From: JANPPS01 sp965246835
GTDB taxonomy: Bacteria; Pseudomonadota; Alphaproteobacteria; Acetobacterales; Acetobacteraceae
Direction: 5' to 3'
Assembly (NCBI GenBank): GCA_965246835.1
Contig: CBDFFQ010000002.1
Span: 434,001-498,000 of the forward strand
DNA length: 64,000 bases
The position numbers and the translations under genes were made by a program. Positions within the stretch are counted from its first letter, which is position 1. Each line of letters begins with the position of its first letter. This document shows positions 17,101 to 26,281 of this stretch, piece after piece. The notes beneath the pieces were generated by a model. It was not told the origin of the DNA, did no database searches, and saw only the letters and a list, made by a program, of their open reading frames with translations.

Positions 17101-17934
17101 CTACGCCCGCTTCGCCCGCCCCACGATCTGCGTCGGGTTGACGAAGCGCAGCGCGATCAGCAGCCACGCGAGCGTGGTGACCATGTAGATCACCGCCATC
17201 GCATCGATCGACTGCACGGACCGAACGCCGGCCGCGAACACCGCGTAGTACAGCGCCACCACCAGCGTCTGGCTGCTCGGTCCCGCCACCAGGAACGTGA
17301 GCTCGAACATCGCGATCGTGCGCACCAACACCAGCAGCAGCGCCGCGAGCACACCCGGCAGCAGCAGCGGCAGCAGGATGTGGCGGAACAGCCGGGGCGT
17401 GGTCGCGCCGAACACGCGGGCGGCGGCTTCGATGCGGGGGTCGATCTGCTCCACGAACGGGATCAGCACCAGGATCACGAACGGCACCGTCGGCACCAGG
17501 TTCGCGATCACGACCCCCGCCATGGAACCGGCGACGCCCGCCTGATACAGCACAGTCGCCAGCGGGATGCCGAACGTGATGGGCGGGATCAGCAGCGGCA
17601 AGAGGAACAGCAGCATGAGCAGCCGCTTGCCCGGGAACTCCCGCCGCGCCATGGCATAGGCGGCTGGCACGCCCAGCAGGGCGGAGAACAGCACCACGAG
17701 GAACACCGCCTCGAACGTCACGATCAGCACCTGGTCGAGCTGGAACTCGGCCCAGGCCGAGGCATACCAGCGCGTGGTGTAGCCGCTCGGCAGCCAGGAG
17801 CGCAGCCAGCGTGTGGCGAACGAGCTGACGACCACGCTCGCGATCATCGCGACCAGGTTGAGGATGAAGAAGCCGACCAGGGTCCAGACCGCGATGATCC
17901 AGAGCCGGGAGCCCAAGGCGCCGAGCCGGGTCAT
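17101..17934 (-). CDS. ABC importer permease (PotC-like)
   Basis: A 277-residue inner-membrane permease of the binding-protein-dependent class. About six hydrophobic segments are visible, beginning LWIIAVWTLVGFFILNL. The EAA loop, which touches the ATPase, reads EAAARVFGATTPRLFRHILLPLLLPG. It is the last gene of a four-gene operon; its ATG overlaps the stop of the other permease by 4 bp. Together with the 19892-21073 binding protein and the 18819 ATPase it forms a polyamine/iron/2-aminoethylphosphonate-type importer. The upstream part of the longer frame to 18171 is antisense-like noise within the neighbour. Confidence 0.9.
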   Translation of the reverse strand: MTRLGALGSRLWIIAVWTLVGFFILNLVAMIASVVVSSFATRWLRSWLPSGYTTRWYASAWAEFQLDQVLIVTFEAVFLVVLFSALLGVPAAYAMARREFPGKRLLMLLFLLPLLIPPITFGIPLATVLYQAGVAGSMAGVVIANLVPTVPFVILVLIPFVEQIDPRIEAAARVFGATTPRLFRHILLPLLLPGVLAALLLVLVRTIAMFELTFLVAGPSSQTLVVALYYAVFAAGVRSVQSIDAMAVIYMVTTLAWLLIALRFVNPTQIVGRAKRA

Positions 17935-18788
17935 CCTTTGCCTCCGCTGGCGGGGCCGCGATAGAACAGGCCGCGCGCGGCCAGCACGATCAGCACGATG
18001 CCGAGCTGCACCGCCCCCATCACCATGGCGATCGCCGAAGCCTTGGAATAATCGTATTCCTCGAACGCCGCCTGATACGCCACGATCGAAATCACCCGCG
18101 TGGGCCCGGCCGGCGCGCCCAGCAGCACCGCGGACGGGAACACCGAAAAGGCCTGCACGAAGCTGAGGCAAAACGTGATCGCCAAGCCCGGCACCAGCAG
18201 CGGCAGCAGGATGTGCCGGAACCGCGACACCGGCCCGGCTCCGAGCGTCGCGGCCGCCCGCTCGAGCGCGCCATCCACGCCTGTGAGGTAGGACAGAGTG
18301 AGCAGGAAGGTGAACGGGAAGCCGGTGATCAGCAGCGACAGGAACACGCCCCAGTAATTATGCAGCAGCCGCACCGGGCTATCGACGATCCCGAACGTCA
18401 TCAGCGTGCGGTTGAACCAGCCTTGCGGCCCCAGATAGTTGAGCAGCCCCTGCGCCACCAGCACGGTGCCGAGCGTGATCGGCACCACCAGGATCGTGGT
18501 CAACACCCGCTGCCGCCGCATCAGCCGCACCCGGAACGCGATCGGCACCGCGAGCGCCAGGTTCAGCAGCGTCACCGGTAACGCGAGCCACAGCGTGGTC
18601 CCGATGGTCTGATGCAGGAACGGGTCCGTGAAGAACTGCACGTAATTGGCGAACCAGGTGCCGTCCTTGGGATGGAAGGAGAGCCACAGGCCGTAGCCGA
18701 ACGGGTAGACGAACAACGCCAGCAGGAACAAGGCGGCGGGTGCCGTCAACAGCGTCAGGCCGTCGAGCCCGCGGGCACGGAGGGACAT
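17931..18788 (-). CDS. ABC importer permease (PotB-like)
   Basis: A 285-residue inner-membrane permease, partner of the one downstream. It opens with a hydrophobic segment (LTLLTAPAALFLLALFVYPFGYG), and the EAA-like loop is ERAAATLGAGPVSRFRHILLPLLVPG. The ATG at 18788 is preceded by GGGAGG within a palindrome (18794-18819); a GTG at 18791 is equally well spaced and would add one residue. It follows the ATPase gene in the operon and overlaps the next permease by ATGA. The substrate depends on the binding protein and is not known. Confidence 0.9.
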   Translation of the reverse strand: MSLRARGLDGLTLLTAPAALFLLALFVYPFGYGLWLSFHPKDGTWFANYVQFFTDPFLHQTIGTTLWLALPVTLLNLALAVPIAFRVRLMRRQRVLTTILVVPITLGTVLVAQGLLNYLGPQGWFNRTLMTFGIVDSPVRLLHNYWGVFLSLLITGFPFTFLLTLSYLTGVDGALERAAATLGAGPVSRFRHILLPLLVPGLAITFCLSFVQAFSVFPSAVLLGAPAGPTRVISIVAYQAAFEEYDYSKASAIAMVMGAVQLGIVLIVLAARGLFYRGPASGGKG

Positions 18789-18793
18789 CACTT

Positions 18794-18819
18794 GCCGCCT
18801 CCCGCCAGCGGGAGACGGC
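18794..18819. repeat. REP-like palindrome, copy A
   Basis: A 12-bp stem with one mismatch around the core CTCCCGC-CA-GCGGGAG. It lies between the ATPase and the first permease gene of the importer operon and contains the permease's ribosome binding site. Related copies are at 27905 and 51490. Confidence 0.7.
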
Positions 18820-19892
18820 TAGTCGGCACGAGGAAACACCAGCACCCGCGCCGGGTCGGCACCCAGCTGTACCGTCATGCCCGGCAGCACCGCATCCGCC
18901 GCCGTGAACACCAGCTTCGTCCCATCCGCCATCGTGGCGAAGCCAGTGTAGCCGTGCCCCTGGAACTCGCTGCTCTCCACCACGGCCGGCAGTGTCCCGC
19001 CCGGGTGCAGATCGTCCGGCCGCGCCGTCACCACCACGCGGTCCCCGTCCCGCAACGCGCCGCGCACCCGCCCCACGATGCGCGCATCCCCGATCGCCAC
19101 CGTCACCATCCCGCCGCGCCCGTCCACGACGACACCGTGGACTTGATTGCGGAACCCCATGAACTCCGCGACGTCCAGATGGTCCGGTTCCGCATAAAGC
19201 TCGGCCGGGGTGCCCACCTGGCGCACCATCCCGTCCCGCAGCAGCACAATGCGGTCCGCGAGCGCCAGCGCCTCCTCCTGATCGTGGGTGACGTAGATCG
19301 TGGTGGCGCCCAGCGCCAAGTGAATGCGCCGGATCTCCGCCCGCATCTCCAGACGCAGCTTGGCGTCCAGATTCGAGAGCGGCTCATCCATCAGCACCAG
19401 CGCCGGCTCCACCACGATGGCGCGCGCGATCGCCACACGCTGCTGCTGCCCGCCCGAGAGCTGGCCCGGCAGCTTCTCCTCCTGCCCCTGCAGCCGCACC
19501 AGCGCCACGGCATCCGCCACCCTGGAAGTCGCCTCGCGCTTCGGCACGCCGCGCATCAGCAGGCCGAAGCCGATGTTGCGGCGCACAGTCATGTGCGGGA
19601 ACAGGGCGTAGTTCTGGAACACCATGCCGAAGCCGCGCTGTTCGGGCTTCAGCGTGTCGATCCGCCGATCGTCGAGCCAGATGCCGCCCCCCGTAGCCGG
19701 CAGCAGCCCGGCGATGCAGTTCAGCGTCGTGCTCTTGCCGCAGCCGCTGGGGCCCAGCAGCGCCACGAACTCGCCCTGCCGGATCGTGAGCGTGATGTCC
19801 CGGAGCGCATTCAGCGTGCCGAAATCGCGGCAGAGCCCGTGGAGCCGCAACTCGCGGAACGCCTGGCCGTGCAGGCGGGTGCCGCCATCCAT
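18819..19892 (-). CDS. ABC importer ATPase (PotA/AfuC-like)
   Basis: A 357-residue ATPase energising the importer. Walker A is GPSGCGKST, the Q loop is VFQNYALFPHM, the signature is LSGGQQQRVAIARA, Walker B is VLMDEPLSNLDAKLR and the switch His is in YVTHDQEEALALADR. A C-terminal TOBE-type domain follows (about residues 280-357, VVVTARPDDLHPGG). The ATG at 19892 overlaps the stop of the binding protein by one base (TGATG), so the start is fixed by coupling; the long frame above it is antisense noise. Confidence 0.93.
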   Translation of the reverse strand: MDGGTRLHGQAFRELRLHGLCRDFGTLNALRDITLTIRQGEFVALLGPSGCGKSTTLNCIAGLLPATGGGIWLDDRRIDTLKPEQRGFGMVFQNYALFPHMTVRRNIGFGLLMRGVPKREATSRVADAVALVRLQGQEEKLPGQLSGGQQQRVAIARAIVVEPALVLMDEPLSNLDAKLRLEMRAEIRRIHLALGATTIYVTHDQEEALALADRIVLLRDGMVRQVGTPAELYAEPDHLDVAEFMGFRNQVHGVVVDGRGGMVTVAIGDARIVGRVRGALRDGDRVVVTARPDDLHPGGTLPAVVESSEFQGHGYTGFATMADGTKLVFTAADAVLPGMTVQLGADPARVLVFPRAD

Positions 19893-21073
19893 CACTTGGT
19901 CTTTTTGGCGCCGATCTCCTCGTCCCAGCGGCGGAACGCGGCGACCATCGCATCGGCCTCCAGTGGCGTCTCGGCGGGCGTGTTGGCGATCAGCGCCTCG
20001 TATTCCGGGCGGCCGAACTCGCGGATCACATCCTGGCTGGCTTGCGGGGCCATGGAGAGCGGCACGCCCTTGACCGCCGGGCCCGGGTAGAAATAGCCCT
20101 CGTCGTAGGTCAGCGCCTGCTGCGCGGGCGCCAGCATGAACGTGGTGAGGTCCAGCAGCACGGCCATCCGCTCGGCATCGAGGCCCCGGGGCACGCAGAT
20201 GTAGTGCGCGTCCGTCACGAAGTGGAAGCCACGCAGCGCCACGATTTTTGCCTCCTTCGGGACGATCCCGAGCGCCCGGGGATTGATGTCCCATCCCGTC
20301 ATGGTGGCGATGATGTCGCGGGAGCCCTCGCCCAGCTCCTTCATGGTGGCGCCGGTGCCGGTCGGGTAGTATTCGATGCCCTGGCCTAGCTCCTTCAGGT
20401 AGGCCCAGGTCTTGTCCCAGCCCTTCATGGGGTCCTTGGGATTGGTGTCACCCAGGATGTAGGGCATTCCCATCAAGAACGCGCGGCCCGGCCCGGAATT
20501 GGCCGGACGGGCATACATGAACCGGTTCGGCTTCTGCTTGGTGAACGCCAGCAGCTCTTCTGCCGTGGTCGGCGGGGACTTCACGGCATCCGGCATGTAT
20601 TCCAGCAACGGCCCACCGGGCGAGTAACTGACCACGACGCCCTGGCCCTGCGCCAGCGCCTGCATCTTCTGCACGGCGTCCGGGAACAGCGCCGGCAGGT
20701 CCGGCAGGGCCTTGGTGTCCGCAAGGTTCGCCCAAATCTTTTGGTCGATCCCGGCCGCCAGCCCGTCCGTGCCCGTCAGCACCACGTCGATATCGACCCG
20801 GTTCGCCGCCTGCTGCGCCCGTAGCTTGCCCGGTAGCTCGGGCGCCGGCGCCTTCGTGAATACGAAGCGGCCCACCATCTCGGGCTTCGCGACCCGATAC
20901 GCCTCGAACGCCTTCTGCGTCAGCGCCAGGTTGCCGGCGATGTCCACGATGCTGACCGTCAGCGGCGCCTTCGGCTTCGTAACCTGCGCCCGCGCGACGC
21001 CCGGCAGCGTGCTGCCCGCCAGCGCACCGAGCAGTCCGAGATTGAGGGTGCGGCGCGCAATCGCTTCGGTCAT
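19892..21073 (-). CDS. ABC solute-binding protein, polyamine/iron class
   Basis: A 393-residue periplasmic binding protein, first gene of the 17101-21073 operon. It has an export leader with ARRTLNL, a hydrophobic run and PGVARAQ, Tat-like. The mature part contains segments usual in PotD/AfuA relatives (VVVSYSPGGPLLEYMP, GFHFVTDAHYICVPRGL). CGGGAGA lies before the ATG within a short palindrome (21083-21095). The ligand is not identifiable; polyamine, iron complex or phosphonate are all possible. Confidence 0.88.
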   Translation of the reverse strand: MTEAIARRTLNLGLLGALAGSTLPGVARAQVTKPKAPLTVSIVDIAGNLALTQKAFEAYRVAKPEMVGRFVFTKAPAPELPGKLRAQQAANRVDIDVVLTGTDGLAAGIDQKIWANLADTKALPDLPALFPDAVQKMQALAQGQGVVVSYSPGGPLLEYMPDAVKSPPTTAEELLAFTKQKPNRFMYARPANSGPGRAFLMGMPYILGDTNPKDPMKGWDKTWAYLKELGQGIEYYPTGTGATMKELGEGSRDIIATMTGWDINPRALGIVPKEAKIVALRGFHFVTDAHYICVPRGLDAERMAVLLDLTTFMLAPAQQALTYDEGYFYPGPAVKGVPLSMAPQASQDVIREFGRPEYEALIANTPAETPLEADAMVAAFRRWDEEIGAKKTK

Positions 21074-21142
21074 GGATGTCTCCCGGTGTCACCGGTTCTG
21101 GATCGCCGGCCTGCGCCCACTATGCCTGGTTCTCGGCCGGCC

Positions 21143-22102
21143 TCAAGTCCGGTCCCGTACAGCCCTGGCCACCCGGCGCATCGGTGCGGTCAGGCGCCAA
21201 GACGCGCTGGACCGCATGGCCAGCACCGCGGCCTCCGCGGCGTCGGCCCGCGCCCGGGCCTGCGCCGCCTCTGCCTCGGTGCGGAGGAGGTGCTGGCGCG
21301 CCGACTCGGCCTGCGCCGCATGCCGAATCGCGCTCTCCCGGTCTTGCAGGGCCTGACGCTTGTGCCCGTCGAGGGCGCAGGCCATCCCCTGGACCGATGC
21401 GACCGCCGCCGCCTCACCCGCACGCACGAAGCCGTCGAACACGTTGGGGGGCGCCTCGAAATGCCGGGCCAAGGCGTCCGCGTGCTCGGCCGAGAGATAG
21501 AAACGGTTCAGGCCATCGAACCATGCGAATCGATAGCCGAACCCCAGCAACAAGGGCTCCCAGGCGGCATGGGTCGGCGCCGAAGACATGGGGGCCGTCG
21601 CCTCCACCAGCACGATCCAGGGGCGATAGGCGCTGAAATCCGCGCCGGCCAGCACGGCAGCCTCGGCGCCCTCCACATCGATTTTCAGGAAATGGATCGG
21701 CTGCCGCACCAGCGCCCGGCACAGCTCCGCCAGGGTGCGGACCCGGATTGTGCGGGGCCGCACCGGAAACCCGTTCGCCGCGATCTGCGCCATCGCCTCG
21801 GGCGCCAGGGATGACAGGCCGGTATGCTCGCCCTCGACCTCATGGAACACCATCTCGCCGGAGGTGTCGCCGAGGGCGACGTTGAGGTTCACGTCGCGCG
21901 GCCGATCGACGAGCAGGCGGGCGAACGGCGCCTCGGCCGGTTCGACGTTCAGACCGGACCAGCCGCGGTCGTAGAAGGCGCGGGTCACGCTGTCCGTGTC
22001 GGGAAAGGACGCGCCGGCGTCGATGTAGAAGCCGGCTTCCACGTCCCGCAATGCCCGCCAGAGCATCACGTCTTCGTAGTTCTGGGCGTGCGAGACGAAC
22101 AT
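21143..22102 (-). CDS. FkbM-family methyltransferase with C-terminal coiled coil
   Basis: A 319-residue SAM-dependent O-methyltransferase of the FkbM type. The N-terminal FYIDAGASFPDTDSVTRAFY (about residues 25-44) is the SAM site, and HFLKIDVEGAEAAVL is the second family signature. After the catalytic domain an Ala-rich segment (about residues 235-297) looks like a coiled coil, and the protein ends with SSASWRLTAPMRRVAR. FkbM proteins often methylate sugars of surface glycans. It is divergent from another methyltransferase with the same kind of C-terminal motif, 75 bp away, so a joint role in a glycan is likely. Confidence 0.88.
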   Translation of the reverse strand: MFVSHAQNYEDVMLWRALRDVEAGFYIDAGASFPDTDSVTRAFYDRGWSGLNVEPAEAPFARLLVDRPRDVNLNVALGDTSGEMVFHEVEGEHTGLSSLAPEAMAQIAANGFPVRPRTIRVRTLAELCRALVRQPIHFLKIDVEGAEAAVLAGADFSAYRPWIVLVEATAPMSSAPTHAAWEPLLLGFGYRFAWFDGLNRFYLSAEHADALARHFEAPPNVFDGFVRAGEAAAVASVQGMACALDGHKRQALQDRESAIRHAAQAESARQHLLRTEAEAAQARARADAAEAAVLAMRSSASWRLTAPMRRVARAVRDRT

Positions 22103-22177
22103 GGTGCTGTCTACCGTTGTCGCGTGCCGATTCCCAGCCGGTGGCGCGCGGACCGGACGGGCGGTAGGCTGGCCGCC

Positions 22178-23236
22178 ATGCTGGACTCCACCGTGTGCCG
22201 GGCCGAACATTTATCGAGCGACTGGTTCCAGCGCTGGGACGCGGCCTACGCCCTCCCGCGGGACCCGGCGCAGCCCGACCGGGGCGAGTTCAGCTGGGGC
22301 CAGCAGCGCAAGATCTGGGAGTGGTATGCCATTACCCAGGCGCTCGAGGAGCGCGACATGCTCCGCCCCGGCCGCACCGGCATCGGCTTCGCGGTCGGCC
22401 AGGAGCCGCTGCCGGCCATGTTCGCGGCGAAGGGCGCATCCGTGCTGGCGACCGACCAGCCGGTGGTCGATTCCATGTCATCCTGGATCGGCACCGGCCA
22501 GCATGCCGCCGATATCACGCCGCTATGGAAGCCGTGGCTGCTGGACAGCGCCACCTTCCACGACCGCGTCCACTTCCAGCCGGTCGACATGCGCGATCTG
22601 TCGCCGTTGGGCGGACAGCTCGTGGATTTCGTCTGGAGCAGTTGCTCGCTGGAGCATCTGGGGAGCTTGGAAGCGGGGCTCCGGTTCGTCCAGGACAGCA
22701 CGCGCCTGCTGCGCCCCGGTGGCGTCGCGGTGCACACGACCGAGTTCAACCTGTCATCGGACACGGCCACGGTCGAAACCGGCGATTCCGTGCTGTATCG
22801 CCGGCAGGATTTGGAGCGGCTGGATCGGCGGCTGCGGTCGCAATGCGCCGGGTTGGCGCGGCTCGATCTGTGGGGCGGGACCGAGCAGCGGGACCTGGCG
22901 TGGGACCACGAGCCGTTCTTCGGCCATGGACGGGCGCATCTGAAGCTGCGGCTGCACGGGCATATCGTGACGTCGGTCTTGCTCATCGTCCATGCTGGGC
23001 CGCCGCCCGTGGACCGCACCGGCGGGACGCCGGAGGGTGATCCGGGTATCGATATGGAACGGCGCTGGACGGCGCTGACGGCGGAGATCGATGCGCTTCG
23101 CCACTCGGTGGGGCACCTGGATCGCGAGTGCCAGGAATTGCGCAAGATGAGTCAGGCGATGCGGGACAGCTTCTCATGGCGGATCAGCTTGCCCTTGCGC
23201 CTTTTGACCCGAACCTGGCGAAAACAGGCCAAATAA
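22178..23236 (+). CDS. Class I SAM-dependent methyltransferase, glycan-type
   Basis: A 352-residue protein with a methyltransferase fold: TGIGFAVGQEPLPAMFA holds the SAM loop, VLATDQPV the acidic residue, and VDFVWSSCSLEHLGS motif IV, followed by LRPGGVAVHTTEF. The C-terminal 70 residues are charged and helical and end with DSFSWRISLPLRLLTRTW, echoing the FkbM neighbour. The ATG at 22178 has only a weak ribosome binding site; the frame is open far upstream, but that part is antisense of the FkbM gene. It probably modifies a sugar or polyprenyl-linked glycan. Confidence 0.82.
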   Translation: MLDSTVCRAEHLSSDWFQRWDAAYALPRDPAQPDRGEFSWGQQRKIWEWYAITQALEERDMLRPGRTGIGFAVGQEPLPAMFAAKGASVLATDQPVVDSMSSWIGTGQHAADITPLWKPWLLDSATFHDRVHFQPVDMRDLSPLGGQLVDFVWSSCSLEHLGSLEAGLRFVQDSTRLLRPGGVAVHTTEFNLSSDTATVETGDSVLYRRQDLERLDRRLRSQCAGLARLDLWGGTEQRDLAWDHEPFFGHGRAHLKLRLHGHIVTSVLLIVHAGPPPVDRTGGTPEGDPGIDMERRWTALTAEIDALRHSVGHLDRECQELRKMSQAMRDSFSWRISLPLRLLTRTWRKQAK

Positions 23237-23246
23237 CAAGCAATCG

Positions 23247-23263
23247 ACTGCCAAACAGGCAGT
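23247..23263 (+). promoter_or_regulatory. Hairpin in the leader of the nitrate operon
   Basis: ACTGCC and GGCAGT form a 6-bp stem with a 5-nt loop, 11 bases after the methyltransferase stop and about 90 bases before the first nitrate gene. No T-run follows. It could be a weak end of the upstream transcript or part of a leader; its loop does not match the hexaloop expected for ANTAR-type antitermination. Confidence 0.3.
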
Positions 23264-23351
23264 AGAAAACGGACTGGATGAGAATATGCCTTTGAGCTAA
23301 TCATCTTCCTGTGTGCGACGCAGCAATCGAGCGCACCGGAGACGATCAGCC

Positions 23352-24548
23352 ATGGATGCATGCTCGCCGCAAAACATCGGTTCCAGGGTTGTCGTGATTG
23401 GCGCGGGCCCAGCGGGCTTGCGCGTCGCCAGCCTCGTGGCGGCTGGCGGTCTGGATGTGACCCTGATCGGCGCGGAACCTGGCGAGCCGTATAACCGTGT
23501 GGCGCTCAGCACCTTGCTCGCGGGAGATATGCCGGAAGCCGACATCGTGAGCCCCATGTCGGACGCCATCACGTATCGTCCCGGCACCCGCGTCGCCGGG
23601 ATCGAGAGGCGGGAGCGGCTGGTCCGGCTCGAGAGCGGTGAGGCCGTGCCATATGACCGGCTGGTGCTGGCCACGGGATCCAGGGCGATGCGGCTGCGGC
23701 TGCCAGGGGCGGACCTGCCGGGCGTGCTGCTGTATCGGACGCTGGATGACGTGCGCGCCATGATGGCGGCGGCGTCGGCGGGAGGCGAGGCCGTGGTGAT
23801 CGGCGGCGGCCTGCTGGGATTGGAGGCGGCGGCCGGGCTCGCGCGGCGCGGCATGGCCGTCACCGTCGTGCACGCGGTGGACCGGCTGATGGAGCGGCAG
23901 CTGGACGCGGGCGGCGCCCGTCACCTGGCCAGGCGCCTGGCCGAGCAAGGGGTGCGCTTTGCGCTCGCCGCCAGCACGCTCCGCATCATCGGCGGAGATC
24001 AGGCGCATGGCGTGGAGCTCGCCGATGGCCGCGTGCTCCCGGCCGACATCGTCGTGATGGCGGTCGGCATCCGGCCCGCGAGCGAGCTGGCGGCGGAGGC
24101 CGGGCTCGAGATCATCCGCGGCGTGGTGGTGGATGCGGCGATGCGGACCAACGATCCGCTGATCTACGCCGTGGGGGAGTGCGCGGAGTTCGACGGCACC
24201 GTCTGCGGCCTGGCCGCACCCTCGTTGGCGCAGGCCGATGTCGCCGCGGCCAATTTGCTGGGTCGGGACGCCGTGTTCACCTGGGCGGAAGACAGCACGG
24301 CGCTGAAGGTCGCGGGGGCCGCGATCTGGAGCGCGGGGGAGGCCGCGGCGGATGATGCCGATAGCCTCGTGCTGGACGATGCCTCGATTGGCCAATACCG
24401 GCATTTGCTGGTCCGCGACGGGCGCCTGGTGGGCGCCGTGCTGTTCGGGGAGACCGGGGATGCGCCCTGGTATCTCCGCATGATCCGCGACGGCGGGGAC
24501 GTCTCTGCCCGTCGCCATGACCTCGTTTTCGGACCCGGCTTCGAATGA
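23352..24548 (+). CDS. NAD(P)H:FAD oxidoreductase of nitrate assimilation (NirB N-terminal / NasB-like)
   Basis: A 398-residue pyridine nucleotide-disulfide-type oxidoreductase corresponding to the N-terminal FAD/NAD(P)H part of NirB and to the electron-transfer subunits of assimilatory nitrate reductases. FAD binding is seen in VVVIGAGPAGLRVA and the later DPLIYAVGECAEF; the NAD(P)H site is AVVIGGGLLGLEAAAGLARRG. It has no siroheme domain and no C-terminal Fe-S domain. GGAG lies 10 bases before the ATG. It opens the operon and overlaps nirA by ATGA. It may feed electrons to the nitrate reductase through that enzyme's C-terminal [2Fe-2S] domain; this is inferred. Confidence 0.85.
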   Translation: MDACSPQNIGSRVVVIGAGPAGLRVASLVAAGGLDVTLIGAEPGEPYNRVALSTLLAGDMPEADIVSPMSDAITYRPGTRVAGIERRERLVRLESGEAVPYDRLVLATGSRAMRLRLPGADLPGVLLYRTLDDVRAMMAAASAGGEAVVIGGGLLGLEAAAGLARRGMAVTVVHAVDRLMERQLDAGGARHLARRLAEQGVRFALAASTLRIIGGDQAHGVELADGRVLPADIVVMAVGIRPASELAAEAGLEIIRGVVVDAAMRTNDPLIYAVGECAEFDGTVCGLAAPSLAQADVAAANLLGRDAVFTWAEDSTALKVAGAAIWSAGEAAADDADSLVLDDASIGQYRHLLVRDGRLVGAVLFGETGDAPWYLRMIRDGGDVSARRHDLVFGPGFE

Positions 24549-26281
24549 CCGATAATTTCAGCACCGAGCAGCAGGAATACCTCAAGGGCTTCATGTCCGG
24601 GGTGGAGGCGCGCCGGGGCAGCCTCTCGCCCGGCGGAGGCGAGGTGCCGGCGGACCCCACCGATTTGCAGCGCGTGGCGCAGGACCGCACCGTGGCCGAG
24701 GGCGGCAAGCTCACGCCGGAGGAGGAGGCGAAGCGCAAGCGCCATCCGCTGGATCGCCTGGATGAGATCGGCAGGCTCGCGGCGGAAGACCGGTTCCCCA
24801 AAGGAACCGACGTGTTCCTGACCAAGTTCCATGGCCTGTTCTACGTGGCTCCGGCGCAGGACAGTTTCATGTGCCGGATGCGCATGCCCGGCGGCATTCT
24901 CACGGCCGCGCAGTTCCGCGGCGTCGCGGACATTGCCGAGGAGCTGGGCGGCGGTTTTGTCGATATCACCACCCGCGCCAACCTGCAGGTCCGCGAGATC
25001 CCGGCCCGCAACGCGGTCGAGCTGCTGCGCCGGCTCGCGGATCTGGGCCTCACCAGCAAGGGCGCCGGCGCCGATAACGTGCGGAACGTGACCGGCAGCC
25101 CCACCGCCGGGATCGACCCGCAGGAGCTGATCGACACCCGCCCGGTGGCGCGGGCCATCCACCATCACATCCTGGAACACCGCGAGCTGTTCGGCCTGCC
25201 GCGCAAGTTCAACATCGCCTTCGACGGCGGCGGGCGGGTGCCGGTGCTGGAAGACACCAACGACATCGCGTTCCACGCGGTGCAGGTGCAGGACGGGTTC
25301 GGCGTGGCTTCGGGCGTTTACTACGCGCTGGCGCTGGGCGGCATCACCGGGCATCGGGATTTCGCGAAGGCCACGGGGATCATCGTGCCACCGGCCGAAA
25401 CCACGGAGGTGTGCGACGCGATCCTGCGCGTGTTCATCGCGCATGGCGACCGCACCAGCCGCAAGACGAGCCGGCTCAAATACCTTCTGGACAAATGGGG
25501 CCATGACCGCTTCGTGTCCGAGGTCGAGACCCAGCTTGGCCGCACGCTGCTTCGCTTGCCCGACGGCGCTGCGCTGCCCCGGCCTGCGCAGGAAAAGCAC
25601 GGTCATCTCGGCGTTCATCCGCAGCGGCAGGCGGGCTTGAGCTATGTCGGCGTCACTTGCGCCGTGGGGCGGCTCACGGTCGAGCAAGCGCGGGGGCTGG
25701 CGGACGTCGCGGTGCGCTTCGGCTCGGGCATGATTCGGTTGACCGTGTGGCAGAACCTTCTTGTTTCGGACATCGCCGATATGGATGGCGCGCTGGCGGC
25801 GATCGCGTCGTTGGGGCTCGGCTGGGAGGCGAGCCATGTCCGTGGCGGGCTCGTGGCCTGCACCGGGAATGCCGGGTGCAAGTTCGCGGCCTCCGACACG
25901 AAGGGGCATGCGGCGGCGCTGGTGGCGTTCCTGGATGAGCGGATCGCGGCACCGGCCCCGGTCAACATCCACCTCACGGGCTGCCACCACTCCTGCGCCC
26001 AGCATCTGGTGGCCGATATCGGGCTGCTCGGCGCGCGCGTGGATGCCGGCGGGGACGACACCGTGGAAGGCTATGACCTGCATGTCGGTGGCGGTGCCGG
26101 GCCGGAGCAGAGGATCGGCCGGCTGATCCGCCCCGCCGTGGCGTTCCCGGACCTCCCGCCCCTGGTGCTGGCGCTGATGCAGGCCTGGGCGGCGGAGGGC
26201 GGCACGTTCCAGCAGTGGAGCGCCGCCCGGTCCGACGACGAGCTGTCCGCCATCCTCGATCGCGTGCTGGAGCCCGCATGA
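24545..26281 (+). CDS. nirA: Siroheme nitrite (or sulfite) reductase, NirA family
   Basis: A 578-residue siroheme/[4Fe-4S] reductase that would take nitrite to ammonia with six electrons. The cluster cysteines are 439, 445, 480 and 484 (ACTGNAGCK and LTGCHHSCAQH). The two-fold repeat of ferredoxin-type reductases is visible (ITTRANLQVREIP and LTVWQNLLVSDI). The N terminus carries FSTEQQEYLKGFMSGV, a motif that recurs in the next gene. It overlaps both neighbours by ATGA. The context with nitrate reductase and CobA favours nitrite over sulfite. No ferredoxin gene is adjacent, so the downstream Fe-S/FAD protein is the likely electron donor. Confidence 0.9.
   Translation: MTDNFSTEQQEYLKGFMSGVEARRGSLSPGGGEVPADPTDLQRVAQDRTVAEGGKLTPEEEAKRKRHPLDRLDEIGRLAAEDRFPKGTDVFLTKFHGLFYVAPAQDSFMCRMRMPGGILTAAQFRGVADIAEELGGGFVDITTRANLQVREIPARNAVELLRRLADLGLTSKGAGADNVRNVTGSPTAGIDPQELIDTRPVARAIHHHILEHRELFGLPRKFNIAFDGGGRVPVLEDTNDIAFHAVQVQDGFGVASGVYYALALGGITGHRDFAKATGIIVPPAETTEVCDAILRVFIAHGDRTSRKTSRLKYLLDKWGHDRFVSEVETQLGRTLLRLPDGAALPRPAQEKHGHLGVHPQRQAGLSYVGVTCAVGRLTVEQARGLADVAVRFGSGMIRLTVWQNLLVSDIADMDGALAAIASLGLGWEASHVRGGLVACTGNAGCKFAASDTKGHAAALVAFLDERIAAPAPVNIHLTGCHHSCAQHLVADIGLLGARVDAGGDDTVEGYDLHVGGGAGPEQRIGRLIRPAVAFPDLPPLVLALMQAWAAEGGTFQQWSAARSDDELSAILDRVLEPA

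Noticed and set aside
21083..21095. CCGGTG-T-CACCGG palindrome at the start of the importer operon
   Set aside because: Short, GC-rich and overlapping the ribosome binding site; too weak to call an operator.
23237..23351. ANTAR/NasT-type antitermination leader before the nitrate operon
   Set aside because: The one clear hairpin has a 5-nt loop without the A-x-x-G hexaloop pattern, and a second matching hairpin was not found.
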